DNA from: Azospirillum thiophilum
GTDB lineage: Bacteria > Pseudomonadota > Alphaproteobacteria > Azospirillales > Azospirillaceae
DNA: 64,000 nucleotides
Assembly: GCF_001305595.1 (NCBI RefSeq)
Contig: NZ_CP012405.1
Span: 381,001 to 445,000, forward strand
Reading direction: 5' to 3'
Positions 33,649-41,689 of this stretch are shown one piece after another. The position numbers were made by a program, and so were the translations under genes. The number at the start of each line of letters is the position of its first letter. Position 1 is the first letter of the stretch. The notes under the pieces are model-generated. The model had not been told where the DNA came from. It saw only the letters and a program-made list of their open reading frames with translations, and searched no databases.

Positions 33649-34071
33649 ATGAATACACCCCAGATGCAGTCCCCGGCGGACGCGATCGGCGCATGGACGG
33701 CCGGCACGATGCTGCAGACCACGCTCCTCCAGCGGACCGAGGCGATGCTGCGGATGCAGTCGGGCCTGTTCGAGACTGTCGAAACCATCAGTCAGATGTG
33801 GCTGGAGCATCGGCAGGACGACATCCGTTCGGCTCTTGCCACCGTGGAGCGGATGGAAACGGCGGAGAATACGGCGGAGCGCTCCACCCTGTGGAGCGAC
33901 TGGATGAACGAGCGCTTGAAACGCTGGTCGGGCGAGGCATCGGAAATGGCGGAGCGGGTGCAGACGATGACGCACGTCCTGGCCGACGCGGTTCCGGCCG
34001 CGGACAAGCCTGCCACCCAACTGCGGGAAGCGGTGCAGCGGCGCGACCGCAGGAGCGAGGGGACGGCCTGA
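33649..34071 (+). CDS. Phasin-like helical protein
   Basis: This 140-residue protein is predicted almost entirely alpha-helical and amphipathic, with no Cys or membrane segment. MLQTTLLQRTEAMLRMQSGLFETVETISQMWLEHRQDD-type heptad patterning and size recall phasins, which coat polyhydroxyalkanoate granules. The match is of type, not of a specific motif, so a different coiled-coil role is possible. AGGAAGG precedes the ATG at 33649. It is monocistronic; a spacer of ~210 bp with GGTTAA direct repeats (about 33528-33541) precedes it. Confidence 0.6.
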   Translation: MNTPQMQSPADAIGAWTAGTMLQTTLLQRTEAMLRMQSGLFETVETISQMWLEHRQDDIRSALATVERMETAENTAERSTLWSDWMNERLKRWSGEASEMAERVQTMTHVLADAVPAADKPATQLREAVQRRDRRSEGTA

Positions 34072-34173
34072 AAACATCGTCGCCGCGTCCGCCGGGGCTG
34101 TGCCGGGCGGACGCGGCGATGGCCGGAACGCCTTGCCACAAGGTTTAAGGTGAACCGGTGACGAAGGACAAGG

Positions 34174-34524
34174 TTACGCCCGGACGTGGGCCTTCACCTC
34201 ATGGCGCTGACGCTCCGCATAGCTCTCCAGCGCATGGCGGGCTGCATCGAAGGCGTCGCGGATGGCGGCATCGGCCGTCTCATGACCATGGCCGCCCGGC
34301 TTGTCGCTGTGCACGACCAACTCCCCTCCCGGGAGCGTCAGGGCGATCTGGACGGTGTAGTGCTTGCCCTGATGCCGATGGCGATGCGGCACCTCGAAGA
34401 CCACGCGCGTGGCCAGGATGCGCGTGAAGAAGCGGTCGAGCTTGTCGGCATGCTCACCGATCAGATGCTCCAGCGCGGGAGAGGGGTCGATGTTGCGGAA
34501 GGCGATCTGCAACTCTTGACGCAT
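34174..34524 (-). CDS. Short HPF/RaiA-family ribosome-associated protein
   Basis: The 116-residue protein has the sigma-54-modulation/HPF fold pattern: QIAFRNIDPSPALEHLIGEHADKL at the start and YTVQIALTLPGGELVV in the middle strands, followed by DAAIRDAFDAARHALE. There is no long C-terminal dimerisation domain, so it is the short form. Such proteins bind the 30S subunit and inactivate or protect ribosomes in stress or stationary phase. AAGGAG is seven bases before the ATG at 34524, which decides the start. It stands alone, convergent with the phasin-like gene. Confidence 0.85.
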   Translation of the reverse strand: MRQELQIAFRNIDPSPALEHLIGEHADKLDRFFTRILATRVVFEVPHRHRHQGKHYTVQIALTLPGGELVVHSDKPGGHGHETADAAIRDAFDAARHALESYAERQRHEVKAHVRA

Positions 34525-34705
34525 GTCCGTTCTCCTTTTCGGAAGGCGCCCCATCCGCCGGCCAGTAGGAAAAGGGGCCGATGCGGGGCCTGGACGAACC
34601 CAGGATCGCACATTGGCGGAATCCTGCCTTAATCTGCGTCAATGCGCTGCCCGCCCGCCGGCTGTAGACTCCGCCGCGTTCAAAATGGCGGCTCAGGACA
34701 GCCCC

Positions 34706-35875
34706 TCAGGACAGCCCGATGGCATGGATGAGCGCGAGGCTGAGCGCGCCCAGCGTGAGCAGGCAGAGAACCACCGCCGCCGTCACCCGCCCGCCCGCCC
34801 GCGCCACCGTCCGGACATCGACGCCCAGCCCGAGCGCCGCCATCGACACCACGGTCAGCAGGGTCGCCGCATGCTCCATCGGCACCAGCGCCGCCTGCGG
34901 AACGAGGCCGAAGGAGCGCAGCGCGACCATCGCCAGGAAGCCCAGGATGAACCACGGCACCAGATGGTGGACCGGCGGGTATCCCGGATGGGCGCGCTCG
35001 TCACTGTCCTCACGCAGGCAGGGCGCCAGGACCGACAGCAGCAGGCAGACCGGCCCCAGCATCAGCACGCGCACCAGCTTCACCAGTGTCCCGACCTGCA
35101 CGGCGGCGGCCCCCAGCGGCGCGGCGGCGGCGATCACCTGCGGCACCGCATAGACCGTCAGCCCCGCCAGCGCGCCATACTGCACGCCGCTCAACCGGAG
35201 CCCCATCCCGACCAGCGGCAGGCCGAGCACGACGACGACGCCCAGCACGGCGGTGAAGGCGATGGAGGCGGCGACGTCGTCGCCGTCTGCCCCGATCACC
35301 GGCGCCACCGCGGCGATGGCCGAGTTGCCGCAGATCGCGTTGCCGCAGGCCACCAGCAGCGCCATGCGCACCGGCAGGCCGAGCAGCCGGCCGATGCCGT
35401 ATCCCGCCGCCAGCGCCAGCGCCACCACCCCGGCGATGCCGAGCAGGAGCACCGGCCCGGCCGACAGGATGGTGGCGGCGCTGACCGACGCGCCGAGCAG
35501 CACGACGGCGATCTCCAGCAGGAACTTCGCCGAGAAGCCGATGCCCGGAACCCAGCGGGCCGACGGCGTCCAGGCCGTGCGGATGGCGGTGCCGGCCAGG
35601 ATCGCCAGCACCAGCGCCTCGATCCAGCTGTCGCCGAACAGCCTGCGCTCGCCCCAGGCGGCGGCGAAGGCAAGCGCGGTGACCGCGATGCACAGAGCCA
35701 GGCCGGGCAGGACGGCGCGAAAACGGGCAAGGACGTACCGTCCCGGCGCCGCGATTGCAGCGGCCATGGTGTCGGGAGGCAAGGGGCGGATCTCCACTGG
35801 CGATCGGACGGGCGGACTGCCGTCGACGCGATCCGGGACCGGAGCACCGGCCATGCCGGGCACCGGCGGTCGCAT
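34706..35875 (-). CDS. YeiH-family (UPF0324) putative sulfate exporter
   Basis: The 389-residue protein has about ten membrane helices and the family signature CGNAICGNSAIAAVAPVIGA with two Cys. The second half contains YAVPQVIAAAAPLG and the terminal VSMAALGLGVDVR. YeiH proteins are annotated as putative sulfate/sulfonate-related exporters, but transport data are few. It lies 78 bp downstream of an Rrf2-type regulator on the same strand. An alternative ATG at 35767 would shorten the cytoplasmic N-terminus; neither start has a strong ribosome-binding site. Confidence 0.88.
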   Translation of the reverse strand: MRPPVPGMAGAPVPDRVDGSPPVRSPVEIRPLPPDTMAAAIAAPGRYVLARFRAVLPGLALCIAVTALAFAAAWGERRLFGDSWIEALVLAILAGTAIRTAWTPSARWVPGIGFSAKFLLEIAVVLLGASVSAATILSAGPVLLLGIAGVVALALAAGYGIGRLLGLPVRMALLVACGNAICGNSAIAAVAPVIGADGDDVAASIAFTAVLGVVVVLGLPLVGMGLRLSGVQYGALAGLTVYAVPQVIAAAAPLGAAAVQVGTLVKLVRVLMLGPVCLLLSVLAPCLREDSDERAHPGYPPVHHLVPWFILGFLAMVALRSFGLVPQAALVPMEHAATLLTVVSMAALGLGVDVRTVARAGGRVTAAVVLCLLTLGALSLALIHAIGLS

Positions 35876-35953
35876 CCGTTCCGATGCAGGAACTATGGAG
35901 ACCGATATCGATCACATCCAACACAAAGAAATGATACGTTCGATAAACTGGCT

Positions 35954-36493
35954 TTATGGAACAGGACGGGTGCGCGGGGTGCGTGACGAGCCCCGTGCCT
36001 CGATGCGTTCCCGGATCCAGCGCTCCACATCGTCGCCGAACTCCGGGGGGGCCTTGCGCCCGAAGCCGGCGGCGACGCTCGCCAGCGTTTCCTGGGCCAG
36101 CGTGGCGCGCATCGCCTTTTCCGCCCGCAGCATCACCGCATGCACCGCGCAGACGCCGGCCGTCGACCATGCCGGCGGACTGCCGTCGAACACCGCGCAG
36201 CGCCCGCGGATCTCCTGGCAGTCGAACAGCGGCTTGTCTCCTTCGATGGCGTCGACGATGTCGAGGAAGCTGATCTGCTCCGGCGGCCGGGCCAGCCGGT
36301 AGCCGCCGCGCACCCCTTCGCTCGCCGCCACGATCCCCGCCTTCTCCAGCTTGGGAAAGATCTTGGCGAGGAAGGAGGGCGAGATGCCCTGCAATTCGGC
36401 AAGGTCACGGCTGCTCAGCGGCGTATCCCCGGACGACACCAGCCAGAGCAGGCAGTGGATGCCGTATTCGACGCTGACGGTGAGATGTGCCAT
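35954..36493 (-). CDS. Rrf2-family regulator with three candidate cluster cysteines
   Basis: The 179-residue regulator has an N-terminal winged helix (TPLSSRDLAELQGISPSFLAKIFPKLEKAGIV, then GVRGGYRLARPP). Cys92, Cys99 and Cys115 lie where IscR/NsrR/RsrR ligands occur, although the spacing C-x6-C-x15-C differs from IscR. It may bind an Fe-S cluster or act through thiols. It sits upstream of the YeiH-type gene and probably regulates it. A 19-bp perfect hairpin at 36601-36646 lies upstream, insulating it from the cupin gene. Confidence 0.88.
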   Translation of the reverse strand: MAHLTVSVEYGIHCLLWLVSSGDTPLSSRDLAELQGISPSFLAKIFPKLEKAGIVAASEGVRGGYRLARPPEQISFLDIVDAIEGDKPLFDCQEIRGRCAVFDGSPPAWSTAGVCAVHAVMLRAEKAMRATLAQETLASVAAGFGRKAPPEFGDDVERWIRERIEARGSSRTPRTRPVP

Positions 36494-36600
36494 GACAGGT
36501 CTGGACCGCTTTCCGGTGAGAGGCGTGATCGCGGCGACAATAGATCGGATCGCGTAAGATCGGCATCGATTTGGAGCGTGAATCCGATCGCCAAATATAA

Positions 36601-36646
36601 GGCTGGAGTTTCGTGCGTTTCATATTGAACGCACGAAACTCCAGCC
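36601..36646 (-). terminator. Perfect 19-bp hairpin, probable intrinsic terminator
   Basis: The 19-bp arms (36601-36619 starting GGCTGGAG, and 36628-36646 ending CTCCAGCC) pair perfectly around the 8-nt loop TCATATTG. On the minus strand it is followed by TTATATTT, a usable U-rich tail. It lies 37 bp past the stop of the cupin gene and 108 bp before the Rrf2 start, so it most likely ends transcription of the NmrA-cupin unit. Confidence 0.75.
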
Positions 36647-36682
36647 ATCCGCGTTCCGCCCCCCGCAAGCGCCCGCCCCGGA

Positions 36683-37123
36683 TCAGCGCCGGTCCGGGAT
36701 GGTGAGCTCGGTTTCGGCGGTATCCACCACGAAGACCGCCAGCAGCTTCGACGGCTCGGTGTCGCTGGCGTTGGCGCTGACGCCATGGTGGTCGCCCGGC
36801 AGTTCGGTGAAGCTCTCGCCCACCCGATAGGTTCTGACCGGCCCGTCATTGGCCTTGCTGCGCACCGCCCCTTCCAGGACGGTGGCATAGATCAGCGCCG
36901 ATTTCGCATGGGTGTGGGCGGGCGAATAACCGCCCGGCCCATATTCGACCAGCACCCCCTTCAGGCTCTTGCCGGGAACGTCCGGCAAGGCGTGCTCATA
37001 GACCAGCGTCACCTTGGCGTTCCTGGCCGCCGGCGCATCGGCCAGCGCGGAGGCCGGAGCCATGGCAAGCGTGCCGGCGACGGACAGGACGGCAAGCGTC
37101 GCCATGGGGAGAAAGCGCGTCAT
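36683..37123 (-). CDS. Secreted single-domain cupin
   Basis: The 146-residue protein has a signal peptide (to about ASALA) and one cupin domain. The metal-ligand block is GPGGYSPAHTHAKSALIYATVLEG (two His), and a second motif lies in ELPGDHHGVSANAS. Such small periplasmic cupins often bind a metal, but the activity is unknown. AGGAG is seven bases before the ATG at 37123, better than the ATG at 37141. It lies 33 bp downstream of the NmrA-type gene, with which it is probably co-transcribed. Confidence 0.85.
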   Translation of the reverse strand: MTRFLPMATLAVLSVAGTLAMAPASALADAPAARNAKVTLVYEHALPDVPGKSLKGVLVEYGPGGYSPAHTHAKSALIYATVLEGAVRSKANDGPVRTYRVGESFTELPGDHHGVSANASDTEPSKLLAVFVVDTAETELTIPDRR

Positions 37124-37156
37124 CGGTCTGCTCCTTATCATTTGGAGGGAATAGGG

Positions 37157-37912
37157 TCAGGCGGCCGCCTGCGAGCGGTGCAGCCAGTCGTCGAGGCCGA
37201 TGCGGCCAAGCCGCGCGTCACCGGTGGGGACCAGCGAGAGACCCTCCACCCGGCCGCCGAAGTAGCGGGCCTCCGGATCGGCCACGACCGCACGCGGATC
37301 GCCCACCGCCTTCAGGTAACGGCCGATCATCAGGTCGAACCGGGCGCGCTCGGGTCCGGCGATGTCGACGATGCCGTTCAGCGGCGGCGCCACCGCCACG
37401 TCGGCGACGAGGGCCGCCACATCCTCGGCGGCGATCGGCTGGAACAGCCCGGGCGCCAGCCGCACCGTGCCGCCCTCCGTGCCGGACGCGGCGATGCCGC
37501 CGAGGAATTCGAGGAACTGGGTCGAGCGGACGATGCTGTAGGGAATGCCGGACTCCACGATCAGCGCCTCCTGCGCCACCTTGGCGCGGAAATAGCCGTT
37601 GTCCGGCATCCGGTCGGTGCCGACGATGGACAGGGCGACATGGTGCCGGACGCCCGCATCGGCTTCGGCGGCGAGCAGGTTGCGCCCGGCGGTCTGGAAG
37701 AACTCCATCACCGCCCGTTCCTCGAAGGACGGGGAATTGGCGACGTCGACGACGACATCCGTGCCGGCCAGCGCCTCCGCGAGTCCCTTGCCGGTGAGCG
37801 CGTCGATGCCCGTGCTGGGAGCCGCGGCGACGGCGTCATGGCCGCCGGCACGCAGAAGCGCGACGAGCTTCGATCCGATCAGTCCCGTGCCGCCGATAAC
37901 GACGATTTTCAT
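37157..37912 (-). CDS. NmrA/SDR-type NAD(P)-binding protein
   Basis: The 251-residue protein begins MKIVVIGGTGLIGSKLVALL, the GGTGxxG dinucleotide-binding motif of atypical short-chain reductases, and continues with VVVDVANSP and SIVGTDRM. The YxxxK pair is partly retained (YFRAKVAQE). This is typical of LysR/HxlR-controlled quinone- or flavin-related NmrA proteins. GGGAG is eight bases before the ATG at 37912. It heads a two-gene unit with the secreted cupin. No regulator gene adjoins; an inverted repeat lies 137 bp upstream. Confidence 0.88.
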   Translation of the reverse strand: MKIVVIGGTGLIGSKLVALLRAGGHDAVAAAPSTGIDALTGKGLAEALAGTDVVVDVANSPSFEERAVMEFFQTAGRNLLAAEADAGVRHHVALSIVGTDRMPDNGYFRAKVAQEALIVESGIPYSIVRSTQFLEFLGGIAASGTEGGTVRLAPGLFQPIAAEDVAALVADVAVAPPLNGIVDIAGPERARFDLMIGRYLKAVGDPRAVVADPEARYFGGRVEGLSLVPTGDARLGRIGLDDWLHRSQAAA

Positions 37913-38288
37913 GATGCGATCTCCCATCCGGCAGGTCGTGCCGGTTCGATGAAGGGGAATGAGAAGCGGTTCGGAGGGCCGCATTCCGGTGCGCCCGCCC
38001 TATAACAAGGACAATATCAGTCCGTGTTTTGAGGCGCAAGCATAAACTCAGACCGATTAAGTCTGCGTTATCTGGACGGAACGGCCGGCGGATCCCCCCT
38101 CACCGGGAAATGGGCCGATCGGATCGCCGGTTCCGGAGATGTCGAAGCAACTGGCGTCTTGTCGCATCGCCAGGTAGCGGAAGCCACGCCCGTCCCGCCG
38201 CCCAGCCATGGCGAAGGCCGCGATGGTGTTCGGGAATGAGGGAGACGGGCATTCCCTTGTGCCTTCGGTTGGAAGATGTCGGGCAGCC
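37913..38288. promoter_or_regulatory. Spacer with inverted repeat upstream of the NmrA-type gene
   Basis: No convincing gene occupies these 376 bp; a short minus-strand frame at 38057-38305 overlaps the chemoreceptor end and has no family resemblance. CAGAC-N7-GTCTG at 38049-38065 is a clean operator-like inverted repeat. TATAACAAGGACAATATCAG near 38000 is the most promoter-like AT-rich segment. Confidence 0.4.
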
Positions 38289-40055
38289 TCAGCCGGTGCG
38301 GACATGGGCGAGGAATTCGCTCACGGCGTCCTGCAACTGCGCCGCTTGGTAGGAGAGCCCTTCCGAGGCCGAAAGCACCTGACTGGTGGCGGCGCCCGTC
38401 TGCGTGGCCGCCCGCGCCACGGTGCCGATGCTGCGCCCGACCGCCGTGACCCGGGTCGCGGCACCGGCCATGTGCCGTGCGATCTCCGCCATGGTCGCCG
38501 TCTGATCCTGGATGGTTGTGGAGATGGTGATGTTGACCTCGTCGATGGTCCGCACCGAGGTGGCGATGCTGCGCATGGCCGAGACCGACCGGCCGATCAC
38601 CGCCTGCATCTCACCGATTTCGATCTGGATGTTCTGCGTTGCCCGGGCCGTCTGGCCGGCCAACCCCTTGACCTCCGACGCGACCACGGCGAAGCCCTTG
38701 CCGGCCTCGCCGGCACGGGCCGCTTCGATGGTGGCGTTCAGCGCCAGCAGGTTGGTCTGTTCCGCGATCTGGTTGATCAGGCCGATCACCTGGTTGATGC
38801 GGTCGGAAGTTTCCATCAGGCGGTCGACCAGCTCCGTCGTGCCGGCGGCCTCGGCTGCCGCCCGCCGCGCGACGCCGGCAGCCTCCTCCACCCGTGACAG
38901 CACCGCTGCCGACAGGCCGTTCAGGTCTTCGGCCGCCATGGCGACCCGGCGGATTTCCTCCGTGGCCGTGCCGGCGTCGGTCTCCGCGGTCGAAGCCTCG
39001 TGCGAGGAGGCCTCCGCGGTTCGGGACACCGCGCTCGCCGTCTCGACCAGTCCGTTCGCGGCGCTGCTGACGGACTGAACGATGCTGCCGGCCACCTCCT
39101 CGAAGCGTTGTGCCATCTCCTGCACCGCGCGCTTGCGGCCCTCCTCGGCCAGGAGCTTCTCATGCTCATGCTCCCCGGCCAGTCGTTTGGCCTCCAGCGC
39201 ATTGCTGCGGAACACCTGCAACCCTTCGATCATCTCACCGATCTCGTCGCGACGCCGCGCCGGAAGAACGATGGCGAGATTGCCGGCCGCCAACTCATGG
39301 GTGGCCCGGGCAACCCCGATCAGCGGACGCAGTACGCCGCGCACGAGGAAGACGGAGGCGATGGCGCAGACGATCAGCCCCACCAGGGTGGTGCCGCCGA
39401 TCGTGCGCAGGAGAAATCCCGTGGTTTCCCGGGCTGCCGCATTGGCCTGGGTCACCATCTCCTGATCCTCGGTGGCGATCAGCTTCGTCGCTTCGGCCAT
39501 ACGGTCGAGATGCTCGAATTGCCCCTCCACCTGGGCGCTGAGCCGCAGCATGAGGTCGGGCGGCGCCGCGCCGCCGGAGGCCTGGGCCTGACGGAGAATG
39601 GCGTTTGCCGTCTCCTCGATCGCCACGAAGGTGGTCTTGGCGACCTGGATGCGTCCTTCGATGTCGGTCAACGTCCCCTTCTGACCCAGATCATGCTCCC
39701 TGGAGATGTCCTCCACGGACTTGGCGGAGGCTGCGAAATTCCGGGCGATGGAGCGGAACTCATTGGCCAGTCCTGCCGGTTCCTGGACGGACAGGCTGCC
39801 GATCAGGCTCGGAATCAGCAGCGTCTGGACCTGCAGGTTCTTGATGTGGCCGGACAGGTCGAAATCCAGCATCGCATTGTCCATCTGCAGGGCACTGGTT
39901 TCCGCCAAATCCTTGTTGCGCGTGGCGATGAGGACACCCACGGCGCTTTGCGCCAGGAACAGCCCCAGCATGACGACGATGAAAATGGCGAACCTGGTGC
40001 GCAGGCTGGTCGGCCGCACCATCGACAGTGCGAATGCAGGGAAGCGGGCAAGCAT
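38289..40055 (-). CDS. Methyl-accepting chemotaxis protein, helical periplasmic sensor type
   Basis: The 588-residue chemoreceptor has a first membrane helix at about residues 22-44, a ~150-residue mainly helical periplasmic domain, a second membrane region near 195-220, HAMP (VRGVLRPLIGVARATHELAAGN) and a C-terminal signalling domain with NLLALNATIEAARAGEAGKGFAVVA split across the hairpin tip. The periplasmic domain resembles four-helix-bundle sensors rather than Cache, so its ligand class differs from the receptor at 506. GAGG lies upstream of the ATG. It is adjacent to, and divergent from, the ars operon. Confidence 0.92.
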   Translation of the reverse strand: MLARFPAFALSMVRPTSLRTRFAIFIVVMLGLFLAQSAVGVLIATRNKDLAETSALQMDNAMLDFDLSGHIKNLQVQTLLIPSLIGSLSVQEPAGLANEFRSIARNFAASAKSVEDISREHDLGQKGTLTDIEGRIQVAKTTFVAIEETANAILRQAQASGGAAPPDLMLRLSAQVEGQFEHLDRMAEATKLIATEDQEMVTQANAAARETTGFLLRTIGGTTLVGLIVCAIASVFLVRGVLRPLIGVARATHELAAGNLAIVLPARRRDEIGEMIEGLQVFRSNALEAKRLAGEHEHEKLLAEEGRKRAVQEMAQRFEEVAGSIVQSVSSAANGLVETASAVSRTAEASSHEASTAETDAGTATEEIRRVAMAAEDLNGLSAAVLSRVEEAAGVARRAAAEAAGTTELVDRLMETSDRINQVIGLINQIAEQTNLLALNATIEAARAGEAGKGFAVVASEVKGLAGQTARATQNIQIEIGEMQAVIGRSVSAMRSIATSVRTIDEVNITISTTIQDQTATMAEIARHMAGAATRVTAVGRSIGTVARAATQTGAATSQVLSASEGLSYQAAQLQDAVSEFLAHVRTG

Positions 40056-40296
40056 GGGGATCCTCGTGTGGACGCGGGGATGCTCGGCGGACAGCCGTGA
40101 CCAGGGCGGATAACCGACCGCCTTCCTTCGATAATCTCACGATCATCGAAATAACTCCGGCGCGTGACACGCGATTGACGGCTTGATGACATTCGTTCGT
40201 TCACCGGTCATGTCCCCGGCGACCGGCGATGAACCGGCTTCACCTCGGCCTTCGGCCGACAGCCACGACGCCGATGACAGCCGCTTGCCACGGCTC

Positions 40297-40318
40297 TATA
40301 TTTCGATTATGGTCGAAA
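40297..40318 (+). promoter_or_regulatory. arsR promoter/operator
   Basis: TATATT at 40297-40302 is a plausible -10 element. TTTCGA (40301-40306) and TCGAAA (40313-40318) are perfect inverted 6-mers that overlap it and end one base before the arsR ATG. Binding of ArsR would block the promoter. Transcription from this -10 would leave a leader of only about ten bases. Confidence 0.6.
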
Positions 40319-40319
40319 C

Positions 40320-40676
40320 ATGGAAAATAAGATTGCCATCGACGCCTTTGCCGCCCTTGCCCAGGAAACCCGTCTGGCCGTGTTCCGCCTGCTGATCACG
40401 GTGGGGCCGAACGGACTGACGGCCGGCGAGGTTGCCCAGCAGGTGGGGGTTCCGGCCTCCACCCTGTCCCATCATCTGGCGACGCTGGAGCGCGCCGGAC
40501 TGCTCCGCTCCTGGCGGGTGCAGCGGCAGATCTTCTACGCGTCCGACTATGAGGGCACCCGCCGGCTGATCGCCTACCTGATGGAGGACTGCTGCCAGGG
40601 GCGCCCCGAACTCTGCTCCACCGACCTGACCCAGGCCGTCCTGTGTGGTCCCGACGGATGCGACCACGACGCCTGA
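40320..40676 (+). CDS. arsR: ArsR arsenite-responsive repressor
   Basis: The 118-residue winged-helix repressor has the HTH segment LTAGEVAQQVGVPASTLSHHLATLERAGLL. Arsenite-binding cysteines appear at the C-terminal end: Cys91, Cys92 and Cys99, similar to the C-C-x5-C site of Acidithiobacillus ArsR and unlike the E. coli alpha3 site. Two more Cys follow (109 and 114). It is the first gene of arsR-arsC-arsC-acr3-arsH. No Shine-Dalgarno is visible before the ATG, which sits right after the operator. Confidence 0.93.
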   Translation: MENKIAIDAFAALAQETRLAVFRLLITVGPNGLTAGEVAQQVGVPASTLSHHLATLERAGLLRSWRVQRQIFYASDYEGTRRLIAYLMEDCCQGRPELCSTDLTQAVLCGPDGCDHDA

Positions 40677-40727
40677 GACCCGACACCAACCGCCGCGCCC
40701 CCTGCGGCCTGGAAAGGCAATCCAGCG

Positions 40728-41246
40728 ATGACCGACCGCGTCTACAATGTCCTGTTCCTGTGCACCCACAACAGCGCCCGCAGCGTCATGGCGGAGTGCC
40801 TGCTGAACCGGGAGGGCAAGGGCCGCTTCCGCGGCTTCAGCGCCGGCAGCCAGCCGTCCGGCCGGATCAACCCCCATGTCCATGGCCTGCTGGAGCGGCT
40901 TGGCTTCCCGACCGCGGAACTGCGCTCCAAGACCTGGGACGAGTTCGCGGCACCGGGCGCCCCGCACATGGATTTCGTCTTCACCGTCTGCGACAACGCC
41001 GCCGGCGAGGTCTGCCCCATCTGGCCCGGCCAGCCGATGACCGCGCATTGGGGCTTCCCCGACCCGTCGAGCGCCCAGGGCACCGATGCGGAAAAGGCCG
41101 CCTTCACCGCCACGGTGTTCGGGCAGATCCAGCGCCGCATCCAGGCCTTCGTCAGCCTGCCCATCGCCTCGCTCGACCGTCTGGCGCTGAAGCGCAGGCT
41201 GGACGACATGGGCCGGGTGTCCACCGCCGAAGAGGCGGCGCGATGA
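40728..41246 (+). CDS. arsC: Arsenate reductase, LMW protein-tyrosine-phosphatase type
   Basis: The 172-residue protein has the P-loop CTHNSARS (Cys12-x5-Arg18) and a later VFTVCDNAAGEVCP with the redox cysteine pair of thioredoxin-coupled arsenate reductases. GFPDPSSAQG supplies the catalytic Asp. It reduces arsenate to arsenite for export. The C-terminus extends ~30 residues beyond the usual ~140. The next gene, encoding a second unrelated arsenate reductase, overlaps its stop by 4 bp. Confidence 0.93.
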   Translation: MTDRVYNVLFLCTHNSARSVMAECLLNREGKGRFRGFSAGSQPSGRINPHVHGLLERLGFPTAELRSKTWDEFAAPGAPHMDFVFTVCDNAAGEVCPIWPGQPMTAHWGFPDPSSAQGTDAEKAAFTATVFGQIQRRIQAFVSLPIASLDRLALKRRLDDMGRVSTAEEAAR

Positions 41247-41677
41247 CACCGGTCACCATCTATCACAACCCGGCTTGCGGCACCTCGCGCAACACGCTGG
41301 CGCTGATCCGCAACAGCGGCGTCGAGCCGACGGTGATCGAATATCTGAAGACGCCGCCGACGCGCGACGAGCTGGCCGGCCTGATCCGCCGGATGGGCGT
41401 GCCGGTGCGCACCCTGCTGCGCGAGAAGGGCACGCCCTATGCCGAGCTCGGGCTCGGCGACCCGGGCTTGAGCGACGACCGGTTGCTCGACGCCATGATG
41501 GCCCATCCGATCCTGATCAACCGGCCGATCGTGGTGACGCCGCTCGGCGTGCGGCTGTGCCGCCCGTCCGAGGCGGTGCTCGACATCCTTCCCGATGCCC
41601 AGCGCGGCGCCTTCGCCAAGGAAGACGGCGAGGCCGTCATCGACGCCGCCGGACACCGCATCGACAAAGCCTCCTGA
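41243..41677 (+). CDS. arsC: Arsenate reductase, glutaredoxin-coupled type
   Basis: The 144-residue thioredoxin-fold protein starts TIYHNPACGTSRN with catalytic Cys12, followed by the ArsC motif YLKTPPTRDEL and the cis-Pro/Arg region HPILINRPIVVTPLGVRLCRP. This is the plasmid R773 ArsC family, using glutathione and glutaredoxin. The ATG overlaps the preceding stop (ATGA). Having both reductase families in one operon lets the cell use two electron donors; the redundancy is known in other proteobacteria. Confidence 0.94.
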   Translation: MTPVTIYHNPACGTSRNTLALIRNSGVEPTVIEYLKTPPTRDELAGLIRRMGVPVRTLLREKGTPYAELGLGDPGLSDDRLLDAMMAHPILINRPIVVTPLGVRLCRPSEAVLDILPDAQRGAFAKEDGEAVIDAAGHRIDKAS

Positions 41678-41689
41678 CGGACACCGATC

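Noticed and set aside
38057..38305. An 82-codon minus-strand frame after the second chemoreceptor region
   Set aside because: It overlaps the chemoreceptor end, lacks a ribosome site and shows no family resemblance.
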